Assembly: GCA_035560935.1 (NCBI GenBank)
Contig: DATMYQ010000327.1
Coordinates: 1 to 33,821, forward strand
Direction: 5' to 3'
Length of the DNA: 33,821 bases
Source: DATMYQ01 sp035560935
GTDB lineage: Bacteria > Bacillota > Negativicutes > Sporomusales > Sporomusaceae
In this document: piece by piece, positions 1-9,154 of the stretch
How the letters are laid out: the number at the start of each line of letters is the position of its first letter
Position numbering within the stretch: position 1 is the stretch's first letter
Notes under the pieces: generated by a model
The model's database searches: none
Seen by the model: only the letters and a program-made list of their open reading frames with translations
Told to the model about the DNA's origin: nothing
Program-made: the position numbers and the translations under genes

Positions 1-34
1 TCATAACTTTGTAAATTTGAGGTGGAAGTTTTTT

Positions 35-1849
35 ATGGAGAGTGCTTTGGCGAAAGACGGAATCTTGCGGATGGCAGCCCGGCAGCAATGGCGGCATCTG
101 ATCGCCGTTGCCACAATGGGAATCGGCAGCGGTATGCTGGCGGTGGCGGGTGCCTATGGTCTGACGCAATTGCTGGCAGGAGTTTTTCTCGGCGGCTTTG
201 ATCGAACGGCGGCACTGCCCTGGATGCTGGGCTTACTGGCGATTGCCGCCGCCCGGGCCGGGTTATCCTGGTGGGAAGAAACGGCGGCGCTGGATCTGGC
301 GTTGCGGATTATGGCCAGCCTCCGGCAAAAGTTGCTGGCCCATTTGCTCACACTGGGACCGGTGGCGTTGGCAGCGGAACCGCCAGGACGACTGCTGCAA
401 GTGGCTGGCGAAGGCGTGGATTCGTTAGAGGGATTTTACGCCGGCTATCTGCCGCAATTGTTGCGGGCGGCGACCGTGCCGCCACTGATCCTGGCGGTTG
501 TTCTGCCGTTGGATGGATTGTCGGCGGGGCTGATGCTGGTAACCGCACCGTTGATTCCGTTGTTTATGGTCCTGATCGGCCGCCTGGCGGAAGGCCGCAG
601 CCGGCAGCAATGGCAACTGCTGGCCCGGTTGGGCAGTCACTTTTACGATGTGTTGTCCGGTCTGGTGACGTTGAAACTGTTCGGCCGCAGCCGCGAACAG
701 GCGGCGGTGATTCAGCGTTTGGACGGTCAGTTTCGGGAAGTGACGCTCGGTGTATTGCGGGTGGCGTTTTTGTCGGCGTTGACACTGGAACTGCTGGCCA
801 CGTTGAGTACGGCGGTGGTGGCGGTAACGGTGGGTTTGCGGCTGGTGAGCGGGACGCTGGTGTTTGAACAGGCATTTTTTGTGCTGCTGCTGGCGCCGGA
901 ATATTATCTCGCCCTGCGGCTGCTGGGCAGCCAGTTTCACGCGGGTCTGGCCGGCCGGGCGGCAGCGACGGACCTTGCCCGTCTGCTGAGCCTGACACAG
1001 CTTGGTGGACCTGTTGACAGTGCCATGTCGATAACGGCCGAACCCATAATTTCCGTTGGTGTGGATGAGAACGAAACAAGGAAGGCCGATAACGGCTCTT
1101 TAGTGAACCGGCCGGCAACTGTGCTTTTCCGAGAGGTGCACTATCAGTATCCGGGGCAGACGAACGGGTTAAGGGGAGTCAACTTGCAGTTGGCGGCCGG
1201 CGAGCGAGTGGCATTGGTGGGAGCCAGTGGCGCGGGGAAGAGCACTCTGATCCATTTGCTTTGTGGCCTGATGGCGCCGGATGCCGGAGAAATAAGGGTG
1301 GATGGCCGCCTGCTGACGGCGGCGACAGGGAAAATATGGCGGCAGCGATTGGCGGTGGTGCCGCAGCGACCGCATGTTTTCCGCCGTTCGGTGGCGGCCA
1401 ATATTGCGCTGGATCGGCCCGGTGTTACCCGGGACATGGTTGAGGCTGCCGCGCGCCAGGCCATGGCGGATGATTTTATCCGTGCATTGCCCGCGGGGTA
1501 TGACACATTGCTAAGCGGTGACGGTGAAGAATTAAGCGGCGGTCAGCGGCAGCGCCTGGCACTGGCCCGGGCGTTTTTGCAGCAGCCGGCGCTGGTGGTT
1601 TTGGATGAAGCATTCCGGGGATTGGATACGGTGACCGAGGCTCAGGTTCAGGCGGCGCTGGACCGGCTGGCGGTCGGCCGGACACTGCTGGTGGTTGCCC
1701 ATCGTCTCAGTACCGTACGCCAGGCGGATCGGATTTTGGTGCTGGCGGATGGCAGGGTGCTGCAAAACGGCAGTCACCGGGAACTGATGGATCAGGAAGG
1801 CCTGTACCGGCGGCTGGTGCAGGCGGACGGCAAAGAGGCCGGATTATGA
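35..1849 (+). CDS. cydD: Thiol reductant ABC exporter, CydD subunit
   Basis: CydD pairs with CydC to form an inner-membrane ABC exporter that moves glutathione/cysteine or haem-related substrate and is needed to assemble cytochrome bd. The N-terminal ~310 residues are a six-helix type I exporter membrane domain. The C-terminal ATPase carries Walker A GASGAGKST (Lys ~402), the signature LSGGQRQRLALARAF, Walker B LVVLDEA and a switch His in VVAHRLS. About 604 residues, normal for the family. I chose the ATG at 35 because GAGGTGG lies at 19-25; the TTG at 17 is upstream of any ribosome site. It overlaps the next gene by four bases (ATGA), so the two are translationally coupled. cydA/cydB would be expected upstream, outside the window. 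A linker of about 50 residues between membrane and ATPase domains (about 325-370) is low in conserved sequence. Confidence 0.93.
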   Translation: MESALAKDGILRMAARQQWRHLIAVATMGIGSGMLAVAGAYGLTQLLAGVFLGGFDRTAALPWMLGLLAIAAARAGLSWWEETAALDLALRIMASLRQKLLAHLLTLGPVALAAEPPGRLLQVAGEGVDSLEGFYAGYLPQLLRAATVPPLILAVVLPLDGLSAGLMLVTAPLIPLFMVLIGRLAEGRSRQQWQLLARLGSHFYDVLSGLVTLKLFGRSREQAAVIQRLDGQFREVTLGVLRVAFLSALTLELLATLSTAVVAVTVGLRLVSGTLVFEQAFFVLLLAPEYYLALRLLGSQFHAGLAGRAAATDLARLLSLTQLGGPVDSAMSITAEPIISVGVDENETRKADNGSLVNRPATVLFREVHYQYPGQTNGLRGVNLQLAAGERVALVGASGAGKSTLIHLLCGLMAPDAGEIRVDGRLLTAATGKIWRQRLAVVPQRPHVFRRSVAANIALDRPGVTRDMVEAAARQAMADDFIRALPAGYDTLLSGDGEELSGGQRQRLALARAFLQQPALVVLDEAFRGLDTVTEAQVQAALDRLAVGRTLLVVAHRLSTVRQADRILVLADGRVLQNGSHRELMDQEGLYRRLVQADGKEAGL

Positions 1850-3693
1850 GGGAACAACAGAAAAATAGAGAGGAACCGGTACAACGGTTCTGGAAAATTT
1901 TGCGCCAAGAGTGGCGGGTGGTAGCGGTGGCCACTGTGCTGGGAACGCTGACGGCCGGTGCCGGTACCGGCTTGATGGCGGTCAGCGCTTGGCTGATTGC
2001 CACTGCCGCGTTGCAACCGTCAGTGGCTGAATTGGCGGTGGCAATTGTCGGCGTCCGTTTTTTTGGCGTGGTCCGGGCGGTGCTACGTTACCTGGAACGC
2101 TACATCAGCCATGACGCGGTTTTTCGATTATTGGGAGCGCTCAGGGTCTGGTTTTATCAGACGCTGGAACCATTGATTCCCGGTAGCCTACCGGGCTTGG
2201 AACGGGGAGATCTGGCCGGACGGCTGGTAGCGGACGTGGAAACACTGCAATATTTCTATCTGAGAGTCTTGTTTCCGGGTTTGGCGGCATTGTTGACGGC
2301 AGCGATTGCTTTGGCCGCGGCGGCGATATGGGGCGGATTGGGTGTGGCGGTGTCAATGCTGGGGCTTTTTGTAACCGCAGGGTTGCTGGTTCCCTATGGT
2401 GTATGGAGCTGGAGCCGGAGAGAAGGGATTGCTTGGGCGCAGACACGCGACTATTTCCGAACGGTGCTGGCGGATACGCTGGAGGGGATCGGTGAACTGG
2501 CGCTGGCTGATGCGCAGCCGGCGCAATTACTGCGGTTGTGCCAGGCAGAGGAGGAAATGCAGCAGGCACAGCGGCGATTGCGTCAGGGAACGTTCCGGGG
2601 AACCGCCTGCAGCCGTATCGCGTTGGACATAACTGTAATTGGTCTGATATTTTTCTGTATACCGTTGGTGAGGACCGGAGATCTGCCGGGTGTCTGGTTG
2701 CCGGTTACAGCGTTAGCAGTGCAATCGTTAACTGAGATCTTGCTGCCGCTGGCGCAGTCGGCGCATTATTTGGCCCAGAGCCGGCTGGCACTGGCTCGTC
2801 TCTTTGGAATAGGTTATGCCGGGCCGGAGGGTACAGTGAAGAATTGTCCGCTAACGGCGGGCGTGGCTGCGGTGCCGGTGATAAATTCTGCCGGTCCGGT
2901 GCTGCCGGTCATTGCAACCCTTCGACAGCAGGAGTCCGCTTTACCGGCATTACAGGTAATAAATCTGTGCTTTCGTTATCGGCAGACCGGAGCGCTGGTG
3001 CTGGAACCGGTGACATTTTCGCTGGCAGCGGGGCAGCGTCTGACCATTGTCGGGCCCAGTGGCGCCGGCAAAAGCACGCTGGCCGGATTGCTGACCGGAC
3101 TCCTAAAACCTTTGTCCGGGACCATTTATCTGAATGGGGTGGACATGTTGCGGGAGGAGCCGGAGCGGTTGCGTTCTCAATGGGGCGTGCTGCCGCAGGA
3201 TCCTTATGTATTTGATGCCAGCGTGGAAGACAACATACGGCTGGCCCGGCCGGACGCCGACGAGCGGGAATTGCGGCAAGCACTGACTGCGGCCGGTTTG
3301 GATGATTGGTGGCAACAACTGCCGCAAGGGCTCGGCACCCGGATTGGACAAAATGGGTTGGCGGTGAGCGGTGGTGAACGGCAACGCCTGGGATTGGCTC
3401 GGGTTTTGTTGAAAAATGCGCCTTTTTTGCTGCTGGATGAACCGGCGGCAGGACTGGACGCTCTGACGCGGCGTCTGGTGGCGGAGAATTGGCGGCAGGC
3501 TATGGAAGGGAAGACGGTGGTGACCATTACTCACCGGCTGACGGATTTAGCCGCGACGGATGAAGTTCTGGTATTAGCGCGAGGGCGGTTAACGGGAATG
3601 GGACAATGGTCCTGTCTTTTGCGGCGCAATGATATTGTGGGAAGAATGTGGGAAGCGCAACGAGACGCCATTGACAGTCCCTCGGAGATCTGA
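1846..3693 (+). CDS. cydC: Thiol reductant ABC exporter, CydC subunit
   Basis: Second half of the CydDC heterodimeric exporter. The N-terminal membrane domain has the CydC-typical stretch GTGLMAVSAWLIATAA followed by VRFFGVVRAVLRYLER. The ATPase domain has Walker A GPSGAGKST (Lys ~409), signature VSGGERQRLGLARVL, Walker B FLLLDEP and the switch His in TITHRL. It is 615 residues, slightly longer than usual because of a variable linker at about 325-365, matching the inserted linker in CydD. The ATG overlaps the cydD stop. After the stop there is an 80-base gap before the next gene. Assignment as CydC rather than a second CydD rests on the N-terminal motif and gene order. Confidence 0.93.
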   Translation: MREQQKNREEPVQRFWKILRQEWRVVAVATVLGTLTAGAGTGLMAVSAWLIATAALQPSVAELAVAIVGVRFFGVVRAVLRYLERYISHDAVFRLLGALRVWFYQTLEPLIPGSLPGLERGDLAGRLVADVETLQYFYLRVLFPGLAALLTAAIALAAAAIWGGLGVAVSMLGLFVTAGLLVPYGVWSWSRREGIAWAQTRDYFRTVLADTLEGIGELALADAQPAQLLRLCQAEEEMQQAQRRLRQGTFRGTACSRIALDITVIGLIFFCIPLVRTGDLPGVWLPVTALAVQSLTEILLPLAQSAHYLAQSRLALARLFGIGYAGPEGTVKNCPLTAGVAAVPVINSAGPVLPVIATLRQQESALPALQVINLCFRYRQTGALVLEPVTFSLAAGQRLTIVGPSGAGKSTLAGLLTGLLKPLSGTIYLNGVDMLREEPERLRSQWGVLPQDPYVFDASVEDNIRLARPDADERELRQALTAAGLDDWWQQLPQGLGTRIGQNGLAVSGGERQRLGLARVLLKNAPFLLLDEPAAGLDALTRRLVAENWRQAMEGKTVVTITHRLTDLAATDEVLVLARGRLTGMGQWSCLLRRNDIVGRMWEAQRDAIDSPSEI

Positions 3694-3786
3694 AAGTGAA
3701 AAAAGTATTGTATTTTCCGGCTGGCGTTACATATTTAATTCTTTGGCATTTTGTGATATGGTAGTGGAGAAGGGGTGGTAATACAA

Positions 3787-4479
3787 ATGAGCGGAGCCTT
3801 ATACACCGTAGAAAAACCTTGCGGCGTTTGCGAAAAAAACGTGACGGTCACCAAAGTTCGCAGCCGGTTGGTGATGGATTCTCAGGACTCAGATTTTTGT
3901 TCGCACTTTAAGGACTTTAATCCTTATTACTATACGGTGTGGGTTTGCCCTCATTGTGGTTATGCGGCAACCGAAACGGATTTTGTTCAGGTGACGTCGA
4001 CGTCGAGGAAAAAGATTGCCGCTTTTTTAGAGGGGCGTGCCGTCAATGTGAATTTTGGCGGGGACCGGAATTCGGATCAGGCGATCGCAACTTATAAATT
4101 GGCGTTGTTTTACGCCGAACTGGGAGATTTCGCGGCCAGCAAGCTGGCCGGTTTATATCTGAAACTGGGGTGGCTATATCGGGAAATTGGTCATCAGGAA
4201 GAAGAAAAGCAGGCGTTGAATAAAGCCCGGGAGTATTACCAAAAATCAATGGAGAAAGAGCGGGCGCCGTTCGGAGGTTTATCGGATACGGCGGCTTGCT
4301 ATCTGGTGGGCGAATTGTCCCGGCGGGTGGGCGATATTGAGACGGCACTGCTCTGGCTGGGGAAAGTAGTGGGCAGTCCTCAGGCAAAACTGGAACCGCG
4401 GGTTTTAAACCTGGCCAGAGATGCCTGGCATGAAGCCCGTGCTGCCCGGAACCCGGGGGCAGCGGCAACGGCGGAGTAA
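3787..4479 (+). CDS. DUF2225 family protein with C-terminal helical repeats
   Basis: About 230 residues. The N-terminal part has two CxxC pairs, CGVC near residue 15 and CPHC near 55, which look like a zinc ribbon, together with the stretch DFCSHFKDFNPYYYTVWVCPHCGYA that is characteristic of DUF2225. Residues 80-220 are alpha-helical with TPR-like pairs (YKLALFYAELGD, LYLKLGWLYREIG, ALNKAREYYQKSM). No signal peptide or membrane segment, so cytoplasmic. Function is not known for the family. I start at the ATG at 3787, eight or nine bases after AGGGG(TGG); the upstream GTG at 3775 sits inside that ribosome site. A hairpin terminator follows at 4548, so it seems to form its own unit. Confidence 0.82.
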   Translation: MSGALYTVEKPCGVCEKNVTVTKVRSRLVMDSQDSDFCSHFKDFNPYYYTVWVCPHCGYAATETDFVQVTSTSRKKIAAFLEGRAVNVNFGGDRNSDQAIATYKLALFYAELGDFAASKLAGLYLKLGWLYREIGHQEEEKQALNKAREYYQKSMEKERAPFGGLSDTAACYLVGELSRRVGDIETALLWLGKVVGSPQAKLEPRVLNLARDAWHEARAARNPGAAATAE

Positions 4480-4547
4480 CGGACGCAAACGTTAAGGTGA
4501 AGAAGATCAGGAGCTCAGCGGCGGGTGTTGCTGTTTAAGCCAGAGAA

Positions 4548-4584
4548 GCGCCACAGCTGCTGACGGCCGTTGTGGCGCCGTTTT
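4548..4584 (+). terminator. Intrinsic terminator after the DUF2225 gene
   Basis: Perfect 8-bp stem GCGCCACA (4548-4555) with TGTGGCGC (4571-4578), 15-base loop, followed shortly by TTTT. The T-tract is short, so strength is uncertain. Confidence 0.6.
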
Positions 4585-4672
4585 CCTGCGGAGTCCGCTG
4601 TTGTGATAACAGGAAATACGCTGGGAAGATTGTTGCTGTTATCATTTCTACGAAAATTAGGGAGCGATGATG

Positions 4673-5731
4673 ATGAGACGGATACTGCGGGAAAATGTGG
4701 TTGCGGGCATGCGGTTGGCAAAACCGTTGTATGGAGCTAACAATCAGATAATTCTCAATCAGGGTGCGGAAATCAAGGAAGGCCACATTGGACGAATTCT
4801 CAATGCGGAAGTTTCCTTTCTTTATGTTGAAGATGATGATACCAGCCTGATTGGTGAAGACGATCAGGAAGCGCAAAAAAACCGCCATGAAATTGTAACC
4901 GAAGCCCATGGTATTCTGGATGAAATGCAGGTGGGAAAATATGTGGACGTTAGCGACACTCGGCGGCAGGTTATCGAATTACTGGATGAGTGTTGTTTGC
5001 GCCGGGACTTACAGCCGCTGTTTGTGGCCATGAGAGATTTTAACGACTATCTGTTTAAACACGCGGTCACTGGATACTTTTTTGCGATGCGGACCGGCAT
5101 CAGCATGGGGCTGGATGGGTCCCGTCTGAGGGAATTGGGTCTGGGAGCGTTGATCCGGGATGCCGGCATGCTCCAGGTGCCGCCGGATATTGTCAACAAG
5201 ACCGGCGGTTTGTCGCCGGAGGAAATGGAAGAAGTGAAAAGCCATACGGAAAAAGGGTTTGAAAGCATCCGCCTGAATCCGGACATTAGCCTGGTCTCCG
5301 CTAATTGCGCCCTGCAGCATCATGAACGTTATAATGGCAGTGGTTATCCCCGGGGACTGGATAATTCAAAAATTCATGAGTTTGCCCAAATCGTCGGTAT
5401 TAGTGACGTATATGCGTCGATGACCGTGAATACGGCATATCGTAAGGCGATGCCGGTGTACTATACCACGGCTGTGATCAATAAAGCGTCGGGACAGTAT
5501 TTTTGTCCGGATTTGCTCAGGAGCTTTACCGCCGGCGTGGTGAAATTTCCGACGGGCAGTGTGGTGCAATTAAGCAACAAATGCACCGGGACGGTGGAAG
5601 GGCATGCGGACGAGTTGGGCATCAGTCCGCAGATACGTCTGGTGTTGGACGGCGATGGCCGGCGCATGAACAATATGGTTACGGTCGATTTGGGCAAGGA
5701 TCCCAACCTGTTTATTGTCGATGTTCAATAG
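4673..5731 (+). CDS. HD-GYP-family protein with degenerate HD motif
   Basis: About 352 residues. Residues 1-100 form a small N-terminal region of the kind seen in Firmicute HD-GYP proteins (RENVVAGMRLAKPLYGANNQIIL is typical). The HD-GYP domain follows at about 120-300: the HHERYNGSGYP motif is intact and ISDVYASMT matches the VADVYDALT block. The core HDIGK motif, however, reads RDAGM (about 162-166), so the metal-ligand His is Arg and the conserved Lys is Met. Families with intact motifs hydrolyse cyclic di-GMP; this one may be inactive or a c-di-GMP binder. A C-terminal PilZ-like beta region (PTGSVVQLSNKCTGTV) is possible. Three ATG codons in a row start at 4667; AGGGAG at 4659-4664 is best spaced for the third (4673). 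A strong terminator follows. Confidence 0.85.
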   Translation: MRRILRENVVAGMRLAKPLYGANNQIILNQGAEIKEGHIGRILNAEVSFLYVEDDDTSLIGEDDQEAQKNRHEIVTEAHGILDEMQVGKYVDVSDTRRQVIELLDECCLRRDLQPLFVAMRDFNDYLFKHAVTGYFFAMRTGISMGLDGSRLRELGLGALIRDAGMLQVPPDIVNKTGGLSPEEMEEVKSHTEKGFESIRLNPDISLVSANCALQHHERYNGSGYPRGLDNSKIHEFAQIVGISDVYASMTVNTAYRKAMPVYYTTAVINKASGQYFCPDLLRSFTAGVVKFPTGSVVQLSNKCTGTVEGHADELGISPQIRLVLDGDGRRMNNMVTVDLGKDPNLFIVDVQ

Positions 5732-5751
5732 AGACGATGGATGCTGAATGG

Positions 5752-5788
5752 AACGGCGGACTGTGAGAAAGCAGACCGCCGTTTTCTT
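5752..5788 (+). terminator. Intrinsic terminator after the HD-GYP-like gene
   Basis: Perfect stem AACGGCGG (5752-5759) with CCGCCGTT (5776-5783), running into TTCTT. It begins about 20 bases after the stop codon. Confidence 0.8.
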
Positions 5789-5818
5789 ACATAATGAGAG
5801 CGAATAATGCTCAGCGGC

Positions 5819-5845
5819 GGGAAAAACGCGCTGCGCGTTTTTCCC
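5819..5845. repeat. Perfect 12-bp inverted repeat, hairpin
   Basis: GGGAAAAACGCG (5819-5830), three-base spacer, CGCGTTTTTCCC (5834-5845). Symmetric A and T tracts would let it act as a terminator on either strand. It sits about 30 bases after the HD-GYP terminator and about 100 bases before the M16 protease gene, so it could be a second terminator or a 5' leader hairpin of the protease mRNA. Confidence 0.55.
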
Positions 5846-5942
5846 TATTTCCCGTGAACAGACCTGCCCGAAAAGAACGGATAAGTTATCGCCGGAGGAT
5901 GGATTGTGAGGTTGGGCGTAGGTACGGAGGAGGAATAAAGGA

Positions 5943-8930
5943 ATGGCGAGTGAACGGAAAAAACGGTGTTGGGGTAGCTGGCTGGCGATAGTAATGGTTT
6001 GGTTATGCTGGCCGGGAACGGCACTGGCGGAGGAGGCCTACTCTGGCTATACATTGCTGGAGGAGCGGCCGGTTGACGAAATTCGGGCGCAGGCCCGCTG
6101 GTTCCGTCACGATAAGAGCGGTGCCCAACTGGTGGCGGTGCAAAATGATGACGACAATAAGTTTTTTTCGATCACGTTCCGGACACCACCGGCGGACAGT
6201 AGCGGCGTGGCTCATATTCTGGAACACTCGGTGCTTTGTGGTTCCCGGAAATACCCGGTGAAAGCCCCTTTTGCCACGATGAATAAATCGTCCCTGTACA
6301 CTTTTCTCAATGCGTTTACATCCCCGGATAAAACCACGTATCCGGTGTCCAGCCGCAATGATAAAGATTTCCGACAACTGATGGACGTATATATGGACGC
6401 GGTGTTTCACCCGCGCCTGGAACAGCAACCGGAAATTTTTTCGCAGGAAGGTTGGCATTATGAACTGGAGAATGAACAGCAGCCACTAACGTATAAAGGC
6501 GTGGTCTACAACGAGATGAAGGGAGCGTATTCATCTCCGGAAGGGTTGTTGGCCCGCAGCATTCCCGCATCACTGTTGCCGGATACCGTCTACCGGCATG
6601 TTGCCGGTGGGGATCCCGATCGGATTCCGGAACTGTCCCGGGAAGCGTTTTTGGCCTTTTATCATCGTTACTACCACCCGTCCAACAGTTATATTTTTCT
6701 GTATGGCAAGCTGGATTTGGCGGACACCCTGCGGTTTCTGGATAAAGAGTATTTAAATGAATATGATCAAAGAACGGTGGATTCGGCGATCCGTTTGCAG
6801 GCACCACTGGCGACGAAGCAGGATCTGCGGCTGGAGTATCCGGTGGGAGCAGCGGACAGCACGGAAAACCGGACATATCTGAGTATGAATTTTGTCATCG
6901 GTCAGGCGGAGGACCTGGCGCTGATGTCCGATTTTTCCCGCTTGGAGAACCTGCTGCTGGGATCGCCGGCCGCGCCGTTAAAAAAAGCGATTCTGGATGC
7001 CGGGATCGGCAAAGAAGTGTACGGGAGTTTCAGCAGCGGGCGCCGGCAACCGATTTTCAGCATTATCGTGACCAATGCCGAGGAAGATCAAAAAGAAGCG
7101 TTAGAGGCTGTGGTTCGGAGCACATTGGTGAAGCTGGCAGCGGGGATTGACAGGGAGAGTATACGCACGGCCTTTGACGCTGCCGAGTTTCGCCGCCGTG
7201 AAACCCTGGTTGCCGCCACGAATAAAGGAATGGTATACAGTCAGGTGAGCCTGTCCAGTTGGCTGTATGGCGGCGACCCGCTGACGCCGCTGGGATACCG
7301 GAGCCGGGGAAAGGACAAAGCACTGGCGGGTGGCTATTTTGAAGAACTGATCAGAAAATATCTGTTAAACAGCCAATATATGTCTACTGTGATGGCGGTG
7401 CCGCGGCCGGGCTTGGAGAGCGAACGGACGTTGGCGTTGCAGAAGCGGCTGAATGGGTATCGCGATAGCTTGTCGGCGGCGGAAGCGGGGCTGCTGATGG
7501 AACAGACACGGAAGCTGAAAGAGTGGCAGCAAACGCCGGACTCCCCGGAGAATATAGGCCGGATGCCAGTGCTGGAACGCCGGGATTTAAATCCCCGTGC
7601 CGAAAAACTGGCCGTGGAAGAATACCGGCAGGACGATGTCCGTATTTTGCTGCATCCACAGCCAACGCAACACATCACTTACCTGGATCTGTATTTCGAC
7701 AGCAGTACGGTCTCACGGGAACAGTTGCCATACCTGCATTTATTAGCTCAGCTGCTGGGGCGGGTCAGTACCGGTCAGCACTCTTATCTGCAGCTGGATC
7801 AGGCGGTAAAAGCAAATACTGGCGGCATCAGCTGGGAAGTCGATGCTTTCAGTGACCGTGACAATGATGAAACCTTCCAGCCCCAATTTATTCTTCATTT
7901 TCAGGTATTAAATGAAAAATTACCGGTAGCGGTGGCCTTGCTGGATGAAATCATTACCGACAGCCGGTTTGATGACCTGGAGCGATTGCGGGAGCTGATC
8001 GGGAAAAGCAAAGCACGCTGGCAGTCCTGGCTGTTGAACGACGGTGCCACGGTGGCGGTTTCGCGGGCGCTGTCCTACGGGTCGCCGGTGGGAGCTTACC
8101 GGGAGGCGGGAGACCTGACATTTTACCGCTTTTTAGAGGAACTGGAACAGCAGTTTGGGGAACGGGGACCGGAAGTCAGCCGTCAGTTGCAGAATGTTCG
8201 TGATGCAGTGTTCCGCCGGGCGGGATTGGTGGCCAGTATTACCACTGAGCGGCAGGACTATCCGGCGGTGCTGAAAAAATTGAGTCCTGTGTGGCGGAAT
8301 CGAAATACGGAACCGGCTGTCGCCGCAGACTATGCCGTGGCGCTGGTTCCGGGGAATGAAGGATTAGTCACCGCCGGGAAAGTACAGTATGTGGCCCGGA
8401 TATATAACTTTCGTCGGCTGGGTTATGAATATAGCGGTAAAATGCGGGTATTGCAGACCATTTTATCCACCGATTATCTGTGGAACCGGGTCCGGGTCGG
8501 CGGCGGTGCTTACGGAGCGGCTGCCCGTCTGGACCGGACCGGTACGGTACTGCTATGGTCCTGGCGGGATCCCAACTTGGCGGAGACTTTGGCCGCTTAT
8601 GACGATGTGGCGGAATATTTGCGTTCGTTTGATGCGGATGAACGGGAAATGAACAACTATATTATTGCGACGATTGGCCGCCTGGACGCACCGCTTTCAC
8701 CTCACCGACGGGGAGAAATGGCGGCTGCGGCCTCCATACGAAGGATAACGGATGCCGATTTGCAAAAAGAACGGGATGAAATTCTGTCCACTACTGCCGT
8801 GGATATTCGGCAGTATGCTGCGCTGTTTGATGATTTGCGGCAACAGGATCATTTTTGCGTACTGGGCAGTGAGACGGCTTTGACCAACAATCGGACGCGC
8901 TTCCACTCGTTGCTCCGGGTCGTGCGCTGA
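5943..8930 (+). CDS. Secreted M16C zinc metallopeptidase, PreP-like
   Basis: 995 residues, the size of presequence-protease-type M16C enzymes, which fold as a two-half clam and digest peptides inside a closed chamber. The inverted zinc motif HILEH is at residues 91-95 and the third ligand Glu lies at 191 in NEMKGA, the 96-residue spacing known from PreP. The substrate-clamp stretch YTFLNAFTSPDKTTYPVSS follows the zinc motif. The M16C-associated linker domain is at about 450-700 and the second, non-catalytic half at 700-995. A signal peptide is clear: basic start, hydrophobic SWLAIVMVWLCW, cleavage after ALA near residue 29, so it works outside the cytoplasm. Start chosen at the ATG after GGAGGAGG (from 5926). 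It appears to be a single-gene unit. Confidence 0.9.
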   Translation: MASERKKRCWGSWLAIVMVWLCWPGTALAEEAYSGYTLLEERPVDEIRAQARWFRHDKSGAQLVAVQNDDDNKFFSITFRTPPADSSGVAHILEHSVLCGSRKYPVKAPFATMNKSSLYTFLNAFTSPDKTTYPVSSRNDKDFRQLMDVYMDAVFHPRLEQQPEIFSQEGWHYELENEQQPLTYKGVVYNEMKGAYSSPEGLLARSIPASLLPDTVYRHVAGGDPDRIPELSREAFLAFYHRYYHPSNSYIFLYGKLDLADTLRFLDKEYLNEYDQRTVDSAIRLQAPLATKQDLRLEYPVGAADSTENRTYLSMNFVIGQAEDLALMSDFSRLENLLLGSPAAPLKKAILDAGIGKEVYGSFSSGRRQPIFSIIVTNAEEDQKEALEAVVRSTLVKLAAGIDRESIRTAFDAAEFRRRETLVAATNKGMVYSQVSLSSWLYGGDPLTPLGYRSRGKDKALAGGYFEELIRKYLLNSQYMSTVMAVPRPGLESERTLALQKRLNGYRDSLSAAEAGLLMEQTRKLKEWQQTPDSPENIGRMPVLERRDLNPRAEKLAVEEYRQDDVRILLHPQPTQHITYLDLYFDSSTVSREQLPYLHLLAQLLGRVSTGQHSYLQLDQAVKANTGGISWEVDAFSDRDNDETFQPQFILHFQVLNEKLPVAVALLDEIITDSRFDDLERLRELIGKSKARWQSWLLNDGATVAVSRALSYGSPVGAYREAGDLTFYRFLEELEQQFGERGPEVSRQLQNVRDAVFRRAGLVASITTERQDYPAVLKKLSPVWRNRNTEPAVAADYAVALVPGNEGLVTAGKVQYVARIYNFRRLGYEYSGKMRVLQTILSTDYLWNRVRVGGGAYGAAARLDRTGTVLLWSWRDPNLAETLAAYDDVAEYLRSFDADEREMNNYIIATIGRLDAPLSPHRRGEMAAAASIRRITDADLQKERDEILSTTAVDIRQYAALFDDLRQQDHFCVLGSETALTNNRTRFHSLLRVVR

Positions 8931-8964
8931 CACTGGTGTACTTTGGGTGCCTGAACGCAAATGA

Positions 8965-8980
8965 TGGATGCTTTTTTGCA
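8965..8980 (+). promoter_or_regulatory. Candidate sigma-54 promoter upstream of the ercA-like gene
   Basis: TGGATGCTTTTTTGCA has the invariant GG-N10-GC spacing of -24/-12 promoters, with a good TTGCA -12 element and a weaker -24 (TGGATG instead of TGGCAC). It is about 175 bases upstream of the ercA-like start. A sigma-54 activator is encoded further down the same gene run. Confidence 0.45.
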
Positions 8981-8990
8981 GATTGCAAAA
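8974..8990. promoter_or_regulatory. TTTTGCA-N3-TGCAAAA dyad, possible operator
   Basis: Perfect inverted repeat with 7-bp arms (8974-8980 and 8984-8990) around GAT. It overlaps the -12 element of the candidate promoter. A further TTTTGCA lies at 9011-9017. The same TTTTGCAGAT string occurs in the repeat cluster after the sigma-54 activator gene (14262-14271). Confidence 0.45.
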
Positions 8991-9154
8991 TGGACTGAAG
9001 GAACTTTGGGTTTTGCAACGAAATAAAACAGTAAAGGAATCAATGATTAGAGCCTTGACCGCTGAAGATGCCGACATTGTAACCAGTCTGCCCGGCCGGC
9101 AGGCGAAACGCCACGGAACCGCTTGTCAGATGGAATGGAAATGGGGGATGTGTG

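Noticed and set aside
33..3534. Long reading frames on the minus strand within the cydDC genes
   Set aside because: They are antisense shadows of clear ABC exporter genes, with Pro/Arg/Gln-rich sequence and no ribosome sites.
5794..5991. Reading frame between the HD-GYP and M16 genes
   Set aside because: It covers a perfect hairpin and overlaps the signal peptide region of the M16 gene in another frame.
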